A stretch of 64,000 nt of DNA from Kiritimatiellaeota bacterium B1221 (GCA_029269125.1 JARHXX010000006.1:104199-168198); one strand, 5' to 3'. Positions 1 through 9,290 are shown, counted from the first letter of the stretch. Program-made: numbers and translations. Notes: a model not told the origin generated them from the letters alone.

Positions 1-2
1 AT

Positions 3-1199
3 ATGTCTTCAGCCCCCCTACTCACGACCGAAACAATGGAAACTCCTGTCGACTTCTCCGTCGTTATCCCCTGCCTCAACGAAGAAACCACCCTCGGCAT
101 CTGTCTGGAAAAAGCCTTTCGCAGCATGCGCGAACACGGGATCAACGGTGAAGTTATCGTCGCCGACAATGGCAGTACCGATGGTTCCGTCGCACTCGCG
201 GAAGCCGCGGGTGCCCGGGTGGAACACGTGACAGAGAAAGGTTACGGGTGTGCGCTCATGGGGGGGATTGAATCCGCAAAAGGGAAATGGATCCTCATGG
301 CGGATGCCGATGACAGCTACGACTTTCTCGAAATCCCCGCCTTCTACGATGCCATGACCCAAGGCTATGATTTGGTACAGGGCTGCCGCTTACCCAAAGG
401 TGGCGGTACCGTGATGAAGGGCGCCATGCCTCCGCTGCACCGCTGGTTCGGCAACCCCCTGTTTTCCCGACTTGCCCGCTCCTGGTTTAAAGCCCCCATC
501 CACGATATCTACTGCGGCATGCGCGCTTTCACCCGCGAATTGTACGACAAACTGGACCTCCATTGCACCGGCATGGAATTCGCCACCGAAATGATCATCA
601 AGGCCAGCCTCTATAAATCAAAAATTCATGAAGTGCCCATTACCCTTCATCCGGACGGCCGCACCCACACCACGCCTCATTTAAACACCTGGCATGACGG
701 CTGGCGCACCCTGCGTTTCTTCCTCATGAGCAGTCCCAGCGTGCTCTTTCTCACCCCCGGCTTGATCCTCATCGGGCTCGGAATCCTTTCTTATGGATTT
801 GTCTACACCAACATCCCCTTGGGCGGCGCAACCCTCGACGCGCACAGCCTGCTCTTCGCAACTCTGGCCATTATCCTGGGGTATCAGGCCATTCTGTTTT
901 CACTGTTTACTAAAATCTTCGCGATTTCAGACCACCTGCTTCCCCCCGACCCCCGATTTGCAAAGTTTTGCTCCATTCTCACCCTCGAACGGGGTGTGGT
1001 CGGCGCATTGGTCTTGCTTGTCATCGGCCTCGGATTACTGACCACTGCCATCGTGCAATGGCTGCAGGTCGGCCTCGGCAATCTCGATTACAGCCACACC
1101 ATGCGGGTGGTGATCCCCGGATTTATGTTTACCGCCGTAAGTATTCAGACCGTCTTTTCCGGATTTTTCATCAGCATCCTCGGGATGCGCAAACGCTAA
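3..1199 (+). CDS. Family 2 glycosyltransferase with C-terminal membrane segments (DPM/GtrB-like)
   Basis: Transfers a sugar from a nucleotide-sugar, probably onto a polyprenyl-phosphate or membrane-associated acceptor. The GT-A domain starts with VVIPCLNEETTLG (about residues 20-32), followed by NGSTDGS (56-62) and the metal-binding DADDSYD (101-107). Four hydrophobic stretches follow at about 248-272, 284-302, 333-355 and 370-394, which suggests a membrane-bound enzyme. The start is close to the window edge. An alternative ATG at position 36 would lose 11 residues without touching the domain. The next glycosyltransferase begins 7 bp after the stop, so the two are probably co-transcribed. The family is clear; donor and acceptor cannot be told. 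Confidence 0.88.
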   Translation: MSSAPLLTTETMETPVDFSVVIPCLNEETTLGICLEKAFRSMREHGINGEVIVADNGSTDGSVALAEAAGARVEHVTEKGYGCALMGGIESAKGKWILMADADDSYDFLEIPAFYDAMTQGYDLVQGCRLPKGGGTVMKGAMPPLHRWFGNPLFSRLARSWFKAPIHDIYCGMRAFTRELYDKLDLHCTGMEFATEMIIKASLYKSKIHEVPITLHPDGRTHTTPHLNTWHDGWRTLRFFLMSSPSVLFLTPGLILIGLGILSYGFVYTNIPLGGATLDAHSLLFATLAIILGYQAILFSLFTKIFAISDHLLPPDPRFAKFCSILTLERGVVGALVLLVIGLGLLTTAIVQWLQVGLGNLDYSHTMRVVIPGFMFTAVSIQTVFSGFFISILGMRKR

Positions 1200-1206
1200 T
1201 CCCCCC

Positions 1207-2154
1207 ATGAAGCCTCCCCGCTTCTCAGTGATTCTGCCTGTCTATCAGGGCGAAGCATACCTCGATCAAGCCCTCCAAAGCCTCTCTCAACAGTCTCCGG
1301 AACGACTCCGACAAACCGAAATCATCGCCGTGGACGATGGCTCCACCGACCGCAGTCCGGAAATCCTGGAGAAGTGGAAAACCCAACTTCCTCTGAAGGT
1401 TATCCAACGCGAACAGGGATCCAACTGGATGGCCGCCACCAACGACGGACTGAAATCCGCCACCGGCGAATGGATCAGTTTTCTCCATCAGGATGACTGC
1501 TGGCACCCCGATCGTCTGGAAGCCCTGGATCGCGCCATGACCGCACATCCGGATATCAGATTCTTTTGCCACCCCACCGCGCTTTGCAATCCCGCAGGTA
1601 AAAAAATCGGCACCTGGTCTCCTCCATGGCCCAGCGCACGGGTCCTGAAATCCGCAGAGCTGCTCCCCTGCTACTCCATTCAGAATAATTTAGCCATTCC
1701 CGCTCCTTGTTTTCACCGCAGTTTACTGGACCAAACGGAAATGCTGCGGGAAGATTTATGGTTTCTGGCCGACTGGGATTTCTGGATTCGACTTATTCAC
1801 CATGCCGAGACCAGCTTCTGTCTCCCCCAAACACTCGCAAACTTCCGCCTCCACCCCGAATCCCAAACCCAAACCCGAAGTGACGATACGCAGGATTTAC
1901 GCCGGCAGTTTTCGGAAATCAGAAACCGCATCACCCAACTTTCGCCCTGCGGACATTCCCGAGAGAAGGCCTCCCGGGTCAATGAAGATCTCACCCTCAC
2001 CCTCGCCGCCTGGTCCCATAAGAAACCGGGCTGCTTAGGCGCCTTTCTTCGCGGCTATTTCCTCCTCGGCCCCCAGGGATGGTTCAGTTTTCCCCGCGAG
2101 GCCCGACTGGCGCAGCGCATTTTTCCACGCTTACGCCTTCAGCGATTCAAATAA
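1207..2154 (+). CDS. Family 2 glycosyltransferase (soluble)
   Basis: A second GT2 enzyme, directly downstream of the first. The N-terminus has the family signature FSVILPVYQGEAYLDQAL. DDGSTDRS lies at 43-50 and the DxD-equivalent HQDD at 94-97, followed by a downstream acceptor-side segment with WDFWIRL. There is no signal peptide or convincing membrane helix, so it is probably cytoplasmic and works on the inner face of the membrane. At 315 residues it is normal for the family. It ends 6 bp before the convergent TraB-like gene. It probably acts in surface polysaccharide or glycolipid synthesis with its neighbour; the substrate is unknown. Confidence 0.88.
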   Translation: MKPPRFSVILPVYQGEAYLDQALQSLSQQSPERLRQTEIIAVDDGSTDRSPEILEKWKTQLPLKVIQREQGSNWMAATNDGLKSATGEWISFLHQDDCWHPDRLEALDRAMTAHPDIRFFCHPTALCNPAGKKIGTWSPPWPSARVLKSAELLPCYSIQNNLAIPAPCFHRSLLDQTEMLREDLWFLADWDFWIRLIHHAETSFCLPQTLANFRLHPESQTQTRSDDTQDLRRQFSEIRNRITQLSPCGHSREKASRVNEDLTLTLAAWSHKKPGCLGAFLRGYFLLGPQGWFSFPREARLAQRIFPRLRLQRFK

Positions 2155-2160
2155 TCAGTT

Positions 2161-3132
2161 TCACTCCTCGCCGGAGGCATCTGCAGGAATCGAAATCATC
2201 CTCAATGCTCTCACTTGCTGATTCACAAACCAGGAAATGGTTCTTTTCTCCAGAAGATTCAATCCGCTGGTCTGAAGATTTCCGCTAAAAGCCGTTTCCC
2301 AGACCGTTTCTATGCGCTCGGCCTGCATTTCCGAACCTAAGCGTTCTTCAAAATCATGCATATGTGCGGCGCCGTAAAATACCGCCACCGTTCCTCCCTC
2401 CGGAATTCCGGCCAGTTGATCGTGAATGTCCGACATCACCTTCTCATTCCGCTTTTCAATTAACACCTGCATCAAGGTGCGTAAATGATCGGGAAGGCCG
2501 GGATACTCCGATACATTTCCGGTAACCGATCCCAACATTTTGACCATCCCCCAGCGCATGGCCCGACTCCATCCCGGCCGCAACTCCAAAAACGCCAGTG
2601 CCGCCGCAGCCACTTGCCCACTGACCGAAGCCTCCTCCATTCCCGCCAACAACTCCTCCATCTGCGCCTGCGCCGCCGGACTCGACTCCGGCATCTCCTT
2701 CCCTTCAAACAAAGCCAAAAGCTGTTCACTGCTCAAATCACTATTCACGAAATGCGCCTGATCATAATCGATATGATGCAACTGAAACACCAATCCCAGC
2801 GCCCGGGCGAGATTTACCTGCAGACCCGAACGCTCCGGACTCTGCTCTGCAGTGGCATGTCGAAAAGAGGCCCGGTCGCCATCCACCCCTTCAAATAAAA
2901 CCACATCCGCAGGATTCAGATAGTTTTTCTGTAGCCCTTCGTAATATTTTTGAGTTCCCACATGGGACACCCCCACCAACTGAACCTTTTTATTATCCGC
3001 CACCGCATAGGTTTTGATCGCCACCTGCAAACAATCCGTGCTGTTCTCCATGCGCTCAACCCGAATAAATTCCCCTTCCGCCCACAAAGTGAAGGCGGTC
3101 AGAAAACTCAGGAGCAGCCACAAAATCCGCAT
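2161..3132 (-). CDS. Secreted TraB/GumN-like protein
   Basis: The protein starts with a signal peptide ([20 protein letters not shown]). After it comes the TraB/PrgY/GumN-type motif GVSHVGTQKYYEG (about 54-66), LFEGV (about 79-83) and a C-terminal FYGAAHMHDFEERL, matching the conserved His/Glu pattern of this putative metalloprotease-like family. It would act in the periplasm or on the surface. The start codon shares one base with the menB stop (TAATG), so it is translationally coupled and the last gene of the menaquinone operon. That position suggests only co-expression; no role in quinone synthesis is known for the family. Function is open. Confidence 0.7.
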   Translation of the reverse strand: MRILWLLLSFLTAFTLWAEGEFIRVERMENSTDCLQVAIKTYAVADNKKVQLVGVSHVGTQKYYEGLQKNYLNPADVVLFEGVDGDRASFRHATAEQSPERSGLQVNLARALGLVFQLHHIDYDQAHFVNSDLSSEQLLALFEGKEMPESSPAAQAQMEELLAGMEEASVSGQVAAAALAFLELRPGWSRAMRWGMVKMLGSVTGNVSEYPGLPDHLRTLMQVLIEKRNEKVMSDIHDQLAGIPEGGTVAVFYGAAHMHDFEERLGSEMQAERIETVWETAFSGNLQTSGLNLLEKRTISWFVNQQVRALRMISIPADASGEE

Positions 3133-3956
3133 TACGGCAATTTGGGGAATTTATTAAAGTCCGGCGGACGCTTCTCATTAAAGGCGTTCCGCCCTTCCTG
3201 CCCCTCTTCACTCATATAAAACAGCAGCGTCGCATTCCCCGCCAATTCCTGCAGTCCCGCCTGACCGTCACAATCCGCATTCAAAGCCGACTTCAGACAA
3301 CGCAGGGCCATCGGAGAGTTGACCAACATCTCCCGACACCACTTCACCGTCTCCGCCTCCAAGTCCGCCAACGGCACCACTGTGTTCACCAAGCCCATGT
3401 CGAGGGCCTGTTGCGCGTCATACTGACGACATAAAAACCAAATTTCACGCGCTTTTTTCTGCCCCACGATCCGTGCCATATAACTCGCGCCATAGCCTCC
3501 GTCGAAAGAGCCCACTTTGGGACCGGTCTGGCCGAAAATCGCATTATCAGCCGCAATGGTCAGGTCACACATCATATGTAAAACATGTCCCCCGCCAATG
3601 GCGTATCCGGCAACCATCGCCACCACCGGTTTGGGGCACACCCGAATATCACGCTGAAAGTCCAGTACGTTCAAACGATGCATCCCATCCGCATCTTTAT
3701 ATCCACTGTCGCCCCGAATCTTCTGATCGCCGCCCGAGCAGAACGCCAAATCCCCGGCGCCCGTCAGAATAATCACCCCCACATCCAAATCATCACGGGC
3801 ATCATTAAAGGCATGCCGCATTTCGTGAACCGTCTGGGGCCGAAATGCATTGCGTATCTGCGGACGGTTAATGGTGATTTTCGCCATGCCCTCCGCTTTC
3901 ACGTAAAGAATGTCTTCATATTCGCCGGCAGAGTTCCAATCGGGGAGTTGTGTCAT
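3132..3956 (-). CDS. menB: 1,4-dihydroxy-2-naphthoyl-CoA synthase MenB
   Basis: Crotonase-fold enzyme that closes the second ring of the naphthoquinone by converting o-succinylbenzoyl-CoA to 1,4-dihydroxy-2-naphthoyl-CoA. The start [13 protein letters not shown] gives 274 residues, normal for MenB; an upstream in-frame extension is GC-rich and not protein-like. Diagnostic segments are CSGGDQ (73-78), GYAIGGGH (117-124, oxyanion hole) and [13 protein letters not shown] (144-156), the last being typical of MenB rather than of general enoyl-CoA hydratases. It lies in one operon with menD and menH. A possible promoter (TTGCCC-N17-TATGGT on the minus strand) just upstream could give extra expression. 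Confidence 0.93.
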   Translation of the reverse strand: MTQLPDWNSAGEYEDILYVKAEGMAKITINRPQIRNAFRPQTVHEMRHAFNDARDDLDVGVIILTGAGDLAFCSGGDQKIRGDSGYKDADGMHRLNVLDFQRDIRVCPKPVVAMVAGYAIGGGHVLHMMCDLTIAADNAIFGQTGPKVGSFDGGYGASYMARIVGQKKAREIWFLCRQYDAQQALDMGLVNTVVPLADLEAETVKWCREMLVNSPMALRCLKSALNADCDGQAGLQELAGNATLLFYMSEEGQEGRNAFNEKRPPDFNKFPKLP

Positions 3957-4034
3957 AAAATATTCCTGTAAGTTTAAAATCCACCCACACCATAAACCAC
4001 AACCCGCCCCCGGGCAAGTCAAACCGGAGGGCCC

Positions 4035-4052
4035 GCGTCCCGCGGTCCGGCA
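4035..4052. repeat. 18-bp block shared (inverted) with the end of the window
   Basis: GCGTCCCGCGGTCCGGCA is the exact reverse complement of 63927-63944. Both copies lie in spacers (here upstream of menB). It is probably a fragment of a dispersed intergenic repeat. Confidence 0.5.
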
Positions 4053-4076
4053 ACCCATGTTTTCCCCCACATCTGC

Positions 4077-4516
4077 TTACCTCATTTCAGGCGGCATATA
4101 CCGGCGGTCATCCTGCGCCGGATCTGGAGCTACGGTGGAACTTTCCGGGGGATGACTCATCGAACGAGTCAAATCTGAAATACCTTCATCGGGATAACAA
4201 ATCTTAACAAAAATTGCACCGGACCGCATCATATACAACCCCAGTAAAAATGGACAGACACCCGACAACACAATCAGCACAAGAATGTCCCACCACATCG
4301 CTTTCTCAAGTTGCCCCATTTCTTTGGCGAATTGACGCATGGCGGACGAATTTCCGAACACGGACGAGAGTGAAGCAGAGGAAAAATCCGGTCGATGAAA
4401 CAGCATGGGCAAAGCGGAGAACACTGTCAAAACTCCATAACAGGCGATCACCAACCCAATGATTTTACATGCGAGAATAAAATACTGTTTTTCATAGGTT
4501 TATTATCCGTTGTCAT
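4077..4516 (-). pseudogene. Small two-helix membrane protein, apparently frameshifted near its start
   Basis: The clear coding part (4454 to 4077) encodes about 125 residues with two hydrophobic helices (around ACYGVLTVFSALPMLF and WWDILVLIVLSGVCPFLLGLYMM) and a polar, Pro-rich tail. It has no ATG; a TTG at 4454 would put the start inside the first helix. An ATG at 4516 opens a different frame reading MTTDNKPMKN. Adding one base after AAACC would join MTTDNKP to YEKQYFILACKIIGLVIACYG, a natural N-terminus. I therefore suspect a one-base deletion near 4495, either real or a sequencing error. The product is unrecognised. It sits between menH and menB and is probably co-transcribed. Confidence 0.45.
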
Positions 4517-4636
4517 CACGTTTTATTCAATATTTTCAAACACTTAATCCTGTCCACCCATCGAACCCGGTCCCCCGGCCGGCCCGTTTCCATCATCTCC
4601 CATGCGTTGAACAGGTTGCATGCCAAAAACCCGATG

Positions 4637-5374
4637 TTATGCCCCCTGTATTTTCAAAAAATCTTGAAGCGCAATCTCCCAAGCCCCCCTCGCCTGCAAA
4701 TGCACATTGTGCCCTGCCCCAACAATCTCAACCCGATGAGAGGTGTTATTGGCGACCCACTTTGCCTGCGCGGCATAAACCGGATCTTTTTCTCCCGCCA
4801 GCCAGAGAATGGGATAGGTCACGGACCTAATCCAGGAACGCAAATCCGGCTGGTCTGCCACAGAAAAGAGTTCCAATGCCCCGGCTAATTCCACCGCATC
4901 CCCTTCCCGATCCGGGAAATCTGTAAACCCGCCCCACATGTCCATCCGGTACCAGCTTTCACAAAAAGCCTTCAGGCCCTGAGACCGCAACTGCTCCGCC
5001 CGCTGATGATCCACATTTCTGCGGTCCTTACGGGCTTCTTCACTCACCAGGCCCAAAGATGCCGACTCGATCACCAGGCTTTTGAATGCTTCAGGATGCC
5101 GCCGGGCCGCCATCATCAGTAAACGTCCGCCCAGCGAATAGCCGCCCGCCCACTCACAGCTTTGGGCCAAATCCGCGATGGCATCCAGCGTAGCGTCCAA
5201 GCTCCAATTCGACAGCTGCGTTTCGCCATGCCCGGGCAAATCGGGGCAACACAAAGCAGAATTCTCCCCGAGTGCCTTCTGTAACCCCTCCCCTTCCCTG
5301 CCGGTTCCCAGCCAGCCATGCAGCCAAAGCCCCCGGCACCTGCCCTGCCCGAATTCCCGAACTTTTAACTTCAT
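4637..5374 (-). CDS. menH: MenH-type alpha/beta hydrolase (SHCHC synthase)
   Basis: Predicted 2-succinyl-6-hydroxy-2,4-cyclohexadiene-1-carboxylate synthase, which eliminates pyruvate from the MenD product. The alpha/beta-hydrolase marks are LWLHGWLGTG (16-25), PDLPGHGE (44-51), the nucleophile elbow GYSLGGR (78-84, Ser80) and a C-terminal GAGHNVHL carrying the catalytic His. At 245 residues it has the usual MenH size. Its ATG overlaps the menD stop by four bases (ATGA), which indicates translational coupling and supports MenH over a generic hydrolase. About 120 bp separate it from the next gene. Confidence 0.88.
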   Translation of the reverse strand: MKLKVREFGQGRCRGLWLHGWLGTGREGEGLQKALGENSALCCPDLPGHGETQLSNWSLDATLDAIADLAQSCEWAGGYSLGGRLLMMAARRHPEAFKSLVIESASLGLVSEEARKDRRNVDHQRAEQLRSQGLKAFCESWYRMDMWGGFTDFPDREGDAVELAGALELFSVADQPDLRSWIRSVTYPILWLAGEKDPVYAAQAKWVANNTSHRVEIVGAGHNVHLQARGAWEIALQDFLKIQGA

Positions 5375-7116
5375 TTCTCTGGCAGTTTCAACATTTCCGC
5401 CAGGGCGGCATGCTGCTCAAGGTTTTGTTGCCGGTCGGTTTCCACTTCTATCAAACAGCTTTTACGGGTGCTCAACGCCTCATCGTAGGCCTGCACAAAC
5501 TCTTCGAGGTCCGTGATCCGGGCATAAGGTAAATCAAACTGACCGGCCGCATGCTCGAAATCCCATTCATGAGGGGTGCCGAAAAAGTTTTCAAATTCCG
5601 CCGAAACATCGTTCACCGGCAAAAAGTGGAAAATGCCTCCGCCCCGGTTATTAATCACAATCACAATCACCGGCACTTTCGATTTGCTGACCAGCGCCAG
5701 ACTGTTGAGATCATGCAGCGTCGACAAATCGCCCAGTAACACCGTGACGCACTGATACAGTCCCCTCGCAAATCCCACCGCGGTGGCCAGGGTACCGTCA
5801 ATGCCGCTGGCCCCGCGGTTACAGGCCACATGAATTTGATTTTTATTCCGGGCCGCAAACTGATTCACATCCCGCACCGGCATGGAGGCCCCCAACACCA
5901 GGCCCTGCAGATTCGGCAACATGCGGGTAACCGCCCTCGCAACCCCCGGTTCCGTCAGGGTATGGGCATCATCCAGCTGTTCGTGGTAAAGCTCCTCAAC
6001 CTGCCCGTCCGCATCGATCCATCCCTGCTTCCAGGCTGGTGCAGTGGGCAACATCCGTTCCTGGTCCCAAAACAAACAAAATCGGTCGATCTCTGTGACA
6101 AAACGATGGCTTACCCGGTGCAAAGGATCGAATCGGCCTTCCCTGCCGGTGACCTGAATCCACGTTTGGGGTGGTTGCGCCTCGATCGCCAATTGAAGCT
6201 TTTTAGAGAGAAAGCGGCATCCAAACTGCAAAATATGATCCGGTCGCAGCAGATCCGGAAAACCAAACCCGCCCACCAAAGCATCCACATGACGCACCAA
6301 AGGGTTCCGCCGGGGTCCAAAATGTAATCCGGAAGTGACATCACTCACAATCGGCCAGCGCTGTAATTCCCCCAGCTGCTCAATGGCCAGCGCCTCGGCT
6401 TCACTACAGCCCCCCCCGGCAATAATCAGCACCTTGGCATTTTCACCCAACAACTCTTTTAACCCGTAAAGACTGATCTCATCCGGTTGAGCCAGCGAAG
6501 GATACACCGAAGTATAAGGACTCCGATCCCGATCCCACTCATGCAGAGAAATCAGGTACGCTTCCGAATCCGTCCGATCCGGCTGGGTAGCCAAAGGCTC
6601 GCGGAAAGGACAATTCAAATGCACCGGACCTTTACGCAAGGATTGAAAAGCCCGATCCACGGTGGTGAGCACCGCCTCCGGAGATATTGAGCTGTCCGGT
6701 GTCGAAAGATCCATCGACCATTGAACATACGCACCAAAAGCCTGGGTTTGCGGTATGGACTGATTTGCCCCACAATTTCTCAGCTCAAAAGGCCGGTCCG
6801 CGGTCAATAACAACATCGGTTGCGCATCCATTGACGCCTCCACCACCGCCGGGGTTAAATTCGAAACCGCCGTGCCCGAGGTGCAGATCACCACTCCCGG
6901 ACGCCCGGTGGCCCGCGCAAAACCCAACGCAGCAAAACCTAATCCTCTTTCATCAAAATGCTGCACACACTTGGCTTCCGGGTGGCGGGCCACCGCCAAG
7001 GTCAACGGACTGCAGCGGGAGCCCGGAGCAAGAAAGAAAGTATCAGAACCATTTCGGACGCATTCCTCCACAATCAGTGAAGCCCAAATTAAATTGATAT
7101 TTTCCGTCAAAATCAT
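5371..7116 (-). CDS. menD: SEPHCHC synthase MenD
   Basis: Thiamine-diphosphate enzyme that joins isochorismate and 2-oxoglutarate, the first committed step of classical menaquinone synthesis. The N-terminus carries FFLAPGSRCSPLTLA, the MenD version of the SPGSRSTPL block. The C-terminal half has NRGASGIDGTLATAVGFA, a conserved MenD segment of the ThDP domain, followed by LLGDLSTLHDLNSL (the GDG-like region) and NNRGGGIFHFLPV. At 581 residues it is full-length. It overlaps both neighbours by four bases (ATGA at each end), so GIY-YIG, menD and menH form a tight transcriptional unit. menF, menC, menE and menA are not in the window. Confidence 0.95.
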   Translation of the reverse strand: MILTENINLIWASLIVEECVRNGSDTFFLAPGSRCSPLTLAVARHPEAKCVQHFDERGLGFAALGFARATGRPGVVICTSGTAVSNLTPAVVEASMDAQPMLLLTADRPFELRNCGANQSIPQTQAFGAYVQWSMDLSTPDSSISPEAVLTTVDRAFQSLRKGPVHLNCPFREPLATQPDRTDSEAYLISLHEWDRDRSPYTSVYPSLAQPDEISLYGLKELLGENAKVLIIAGGGCSEAEALAIEQLGELQRWPIVSDVTSGLHFGPRRNPLVRHVDALVGGFGFPDLLRPDHILQFGCRFLSKKLQLAIEAQPPQTWIQVTGREGRFDPLHRVSHRFVTEIDRFCLFWDQERMLPTAPAWKQGWIDADGQVEELYHEQLDDAHTLTEPGVARAVTRMLPNLQGLVLGASMPVRDVNQFAARNKNQIHVACNRGASGIDGTLATAVGFARGLYQCVTVLLGDLSTLHDLNSLALVSKSKVPVIVIVINNRGGGIFHFLPVNDVSAEFENFFGTPHEWDFEHAAGQFDLPYARITDLEEFVQAYDEALSTRKSCLIEVETDRQQNLEQHAALAEMLKLPEK

Positions 7117-7382
7117 GGCTGATCCGGATCCTCAAGATGTTGCCAAAGCCGTTTGCGTCCAAATTTTTTTCCTTCAGGCGATTTCAAATAATCTTCAAAC
7201 TCCTGCGCCCGCTGTTTGCGGGAAAATGCCGCATAAAACACCAGTTTCCAAGGCCCCGACTCCCGGGTGGCCTCCACCCGGCCGGCATTATGCATCTTTA
7301 CCCGCCTTTTCACATCCCGGCTTACACCAATGAAACTTTTATCAGGGTGGGAACGACTTCGAATGCGATAAACGTAATACAT
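7113..7382 (-). CDS. Small GIY-YIG domain protein
   Basis: An 89-residue stand-alone GIY-YIG nuclease-like domain (UPF0213/YhbQ type). YYVYRIRS at the N-terminus is the GIY-like strand, FIGVSRDVKRRVKMHN contains the YIG-like strand plus the conserved Arg, and VFYAAFSRKQRAQEFEDYLK follows with the late Glu. Such proteins are linked to DNA processing, but many have no proven substrate. The stop overlaps the menD start (ATGA), so it is the first gene of the operon; the functional link, if any, is unknown. Confidence 0.8.
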   Translation of the reverse strand: MYYVYRIRSRSHPDKSFIGVSRDVKRRVKMHNAGRVEATRESGPWKLVFYAAFSRKQRAQEFEDYLKSPEGKKFGRKRLWQHLEDPDQP

Positions 7383-7541
7383 AAAGCAGAACTACCCCAT
7401 TCGAACCAATATTTCAGTATTATTTCATCAGGAAGTACAACCCTTTCCAGAGGGGACACCCCCATATATTATTAGTTTTGTATTAGTAATTTATTTTTGC
7501 TTAGTTAGGAGAGGCCTAAACCGTCATCCCAGGACTTCGCT

Positions 7542-9080
7542 ATGAATGAAACCTTCCTCCTCGTCATCGTTATAATCGGCCTCATTATGCTTATTTGGGA
7601 TTGTGTGGAGGTGGGAAGAAACGACGCCGCCAACCTGGTCAATGCAGTGTTCGGTGCCCGCGTCATGGCCCGAAATACCGCCGTACTGATTGCCGGAATT
7701 GCAGTCATTCTGGGTGCAACCTTTGCGGCACCCGTGATGGAAACCGCCCGAAAAGGTATTTTTGATCCCAGCGCCTTTAGTGTGCTCGATCCCCATGTCG
7801 CCATTCAGGCAGTGATGGTGATTTACATCACCGCTTACCTCGTCGATACCGTATTGCTGCACACCTATTCCGCCTTCGGAATGCCCGTGAGCACCACCGC
7901 CTCCCTCGTTTTCGAGCTGGTGGGGGCGGCCGCCGCGGTGGCCTGGATGAGTGGTGTGGGCAGCCAGGTGGTGAGCTGGGACAAAGTGGGAACCGTCATT
8001 TCGGCGATTATCATATCCATTATCATCAGTGGTGTCGCCGGATGGATGATGCAGCGCATGTTTCGTGGCGCCATTCGTGAACAGCCCGCCAACCCTCTAC
8101 GCGTGCTCCAACACGGCCCCTGGATCGCCGGCATGATGTTCAGTGGTCTGAGCTGGTTTTTGATCATGAAAGGGCTCAAAAGCGTCTCCTTTATCAAACA
8201 GCTTAAATCCGCCACCTTCGATGAAGTGGGTCCAGTGGTCATGTTGCTCATGATGTGGGCCATTTTCACTTTTATTGTGCATATCTGCCTTCGTTTGAAT
8301 AAAGAGAAAGGACCCAAACTCCTCTTCCGCATCACCGCCGTGGTGGGGATGATTTGCCTTTCTTTCGCCTTTGGTCAAAATGATCTCGCCAACTGCGCCT
8401 CTCCGGGGCTTTCCAGCTTCTGGCTCTACCAAAATATGGATAAAGGCACCACCGCCGCCACCGAAATTCCCATTCCCATGATTGCCCTCTTCGGATGTGG
8501 CGTGCTGATGGTCATCGGAATGAGCAGCAAAAATGCCCAACGGGTCACCCGCGCCGCCGTCAATACCGGAAGCCAATACGACCATGTGGCCCTCTATGCA
8601 CCCAAATGGTGCCGGCGCATCGCCCAAACTTTCGTAAAAGAACATGATCCCGAAACCGAACTCGCCCCCCCCGCCCAACTCAATGAAGACGGGAAACGCG
8701 TACATTTCGACCCCTTGCGGGCCTCCGTGATCATGAGCGTCAGCGCCAGCGTGATCGCCCTCGCCTCCAGCTCCGGCATTCCCGTTTCCACCACCTACGT
8801 GACCTTCGCCTGTGTGGTTTCTACCGGTATGGCCGACGGGGTGATGGCACGGGGAGATGCCGACCGCAAAATCGGCCGGGCCATCTGGACCGTGTTTTCC
8901 TGGTTCGCCGGTGCCGGCATCGCCATGGCCGCCGCCGGTCTGGTAGGGGCATTCATCTTTAAATTCGAATACTTCGGACTCGCCCTCGCCCTGGGCGGAA
9001 ACTTCCTCATTCGTTTCCTGGTCTCCAAACGCTCCGCCGCCCATGAACAGGCCCATCACGTAAACGTACCAAAAATCTAA
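7542..9080 (+). CDS. PiT-family inorganic phosphate transporter
   Basis: Integral membrane permease that imports phosphate with H+ or Na+ (PiT/SLC20 family). Both halves carry the signature: GRNDAANLV (25-33) and GQNDLANCASPGLS (from about residue 277). Each half also has a GMPVSTT or GIPVSTT segment, as expected for the inverted-repeat fold. There are about ten hydrophobic helices, and the 512-residue length suits bacterial members with a long central loop. No phoU-like gene adjoins it, unlike many PiT loci. The 160-bp upstream region is AT-rich and probably holds its promoter; a strong hairpin follows the stop. Confidence 0.93.
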   Translation: MNETFLLVIVIIGLIMLIWDCVEVGRNDAANLVNAVFGARVMARNTAVLIAGIAVILGATFAAPVMETARKGIFDPSAFSVLDPHVAIQAVMVIYITAYLVDTVLLHTYSAFGMPVSTTASLVFELVGAAAAVAWMSGVGSQVVSWDKVGTVISAIIISIIISGVAGWMMQRMFRGAIREQPANPLRVLQHGPWIAGMMFSGLSWFLIMKGLKSVSFIKQLKSATFDEVGPVVMLLMMWAIFTFIVHICLRLNKEKGPKLLFRITAVVGMICLSFAFGQNDLANCASPGLSSFWLYQNMDKGTTAATEIPIPMIALFGCGVLMVIGMSSKNAQRVTRAAVNTGSQYDHVALYAPKWCRRIAQTFVKEHDPETELAPPAQLNEDGKRVHFDPLRASVIMSVSASVIALASSSGIPVSTTYVTFACVVSTGMADGVMARGDADRKIGRAIWTVFSWFAGAGIAMAAAGLVGAFIFKFEYFGLALALGGNFLIRFLVSKRSAAHEQAHHVNVPKI

Positions 9081-9090
9081 AGGATACAGG

Positions 9091-9124
9091 GGCCTTTCTC
9101 CCTGAGTGCCCCGGGAGAAAGGCC
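9091..9124 (+). terminator. Strong hairpin after the phosphate transporter
   Basis: A perfect 12-bp inverted repeat (GGCCTTTCTCCC / GGGAGAAAGGCC) with a 10-nt loop starts 10 bp after the transporter stop. No T-run follows, so it may stabilise the 3' end or terminate weakly rather than act as a canonical intrinsic terminator. Confidence 0.5.
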
Positions 9125-9131
9125 GCTACGT

Positions 9132-9290
9132 CGGGCCAAGGTCCGCGAAGATACCAGCCCTGTGCGTTGCGCTGGATGCCCCACCCAACCAAAAATTCAC
9201 CGGGCCAAAGGTCCGCGAAGATACCGGCCCTGTGCGTTGCGCTGGGTGCCCCACCTTCCCAAAAAACCTCGGGCCATCGGACCCGCGAGC
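9132..9290. repeat. Tandem repeat, two full 69-bp units and a partial third
   Basis: Units at 9132-9200 and 9201-9269 both begin CGGGCCAA-GGTCCGCGAAG and continue through CCCTGTGCGTTGCGCTG to a C-rich end, with few mismatches. A third copy starts at 9270 with CGGGCCATCGGACCCGCGAG and then diverges. The unit has no coding character. It looks like a recently duplicated intergenic element. Confidence 0.75.

Noticed and set aside
8097..9059. Long open frame (about 320 codons) on the minus strand inside the phosphate transporter
   Set aside because: His/Gly-rich composition with no start signal or domain; it mirrors the codon bias of the real gene on the plus strand.
9132..9290. CRISPR or coding tandem repeat
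   Set aside because: Units abut without spacers and break the frame; there is no cas gene.
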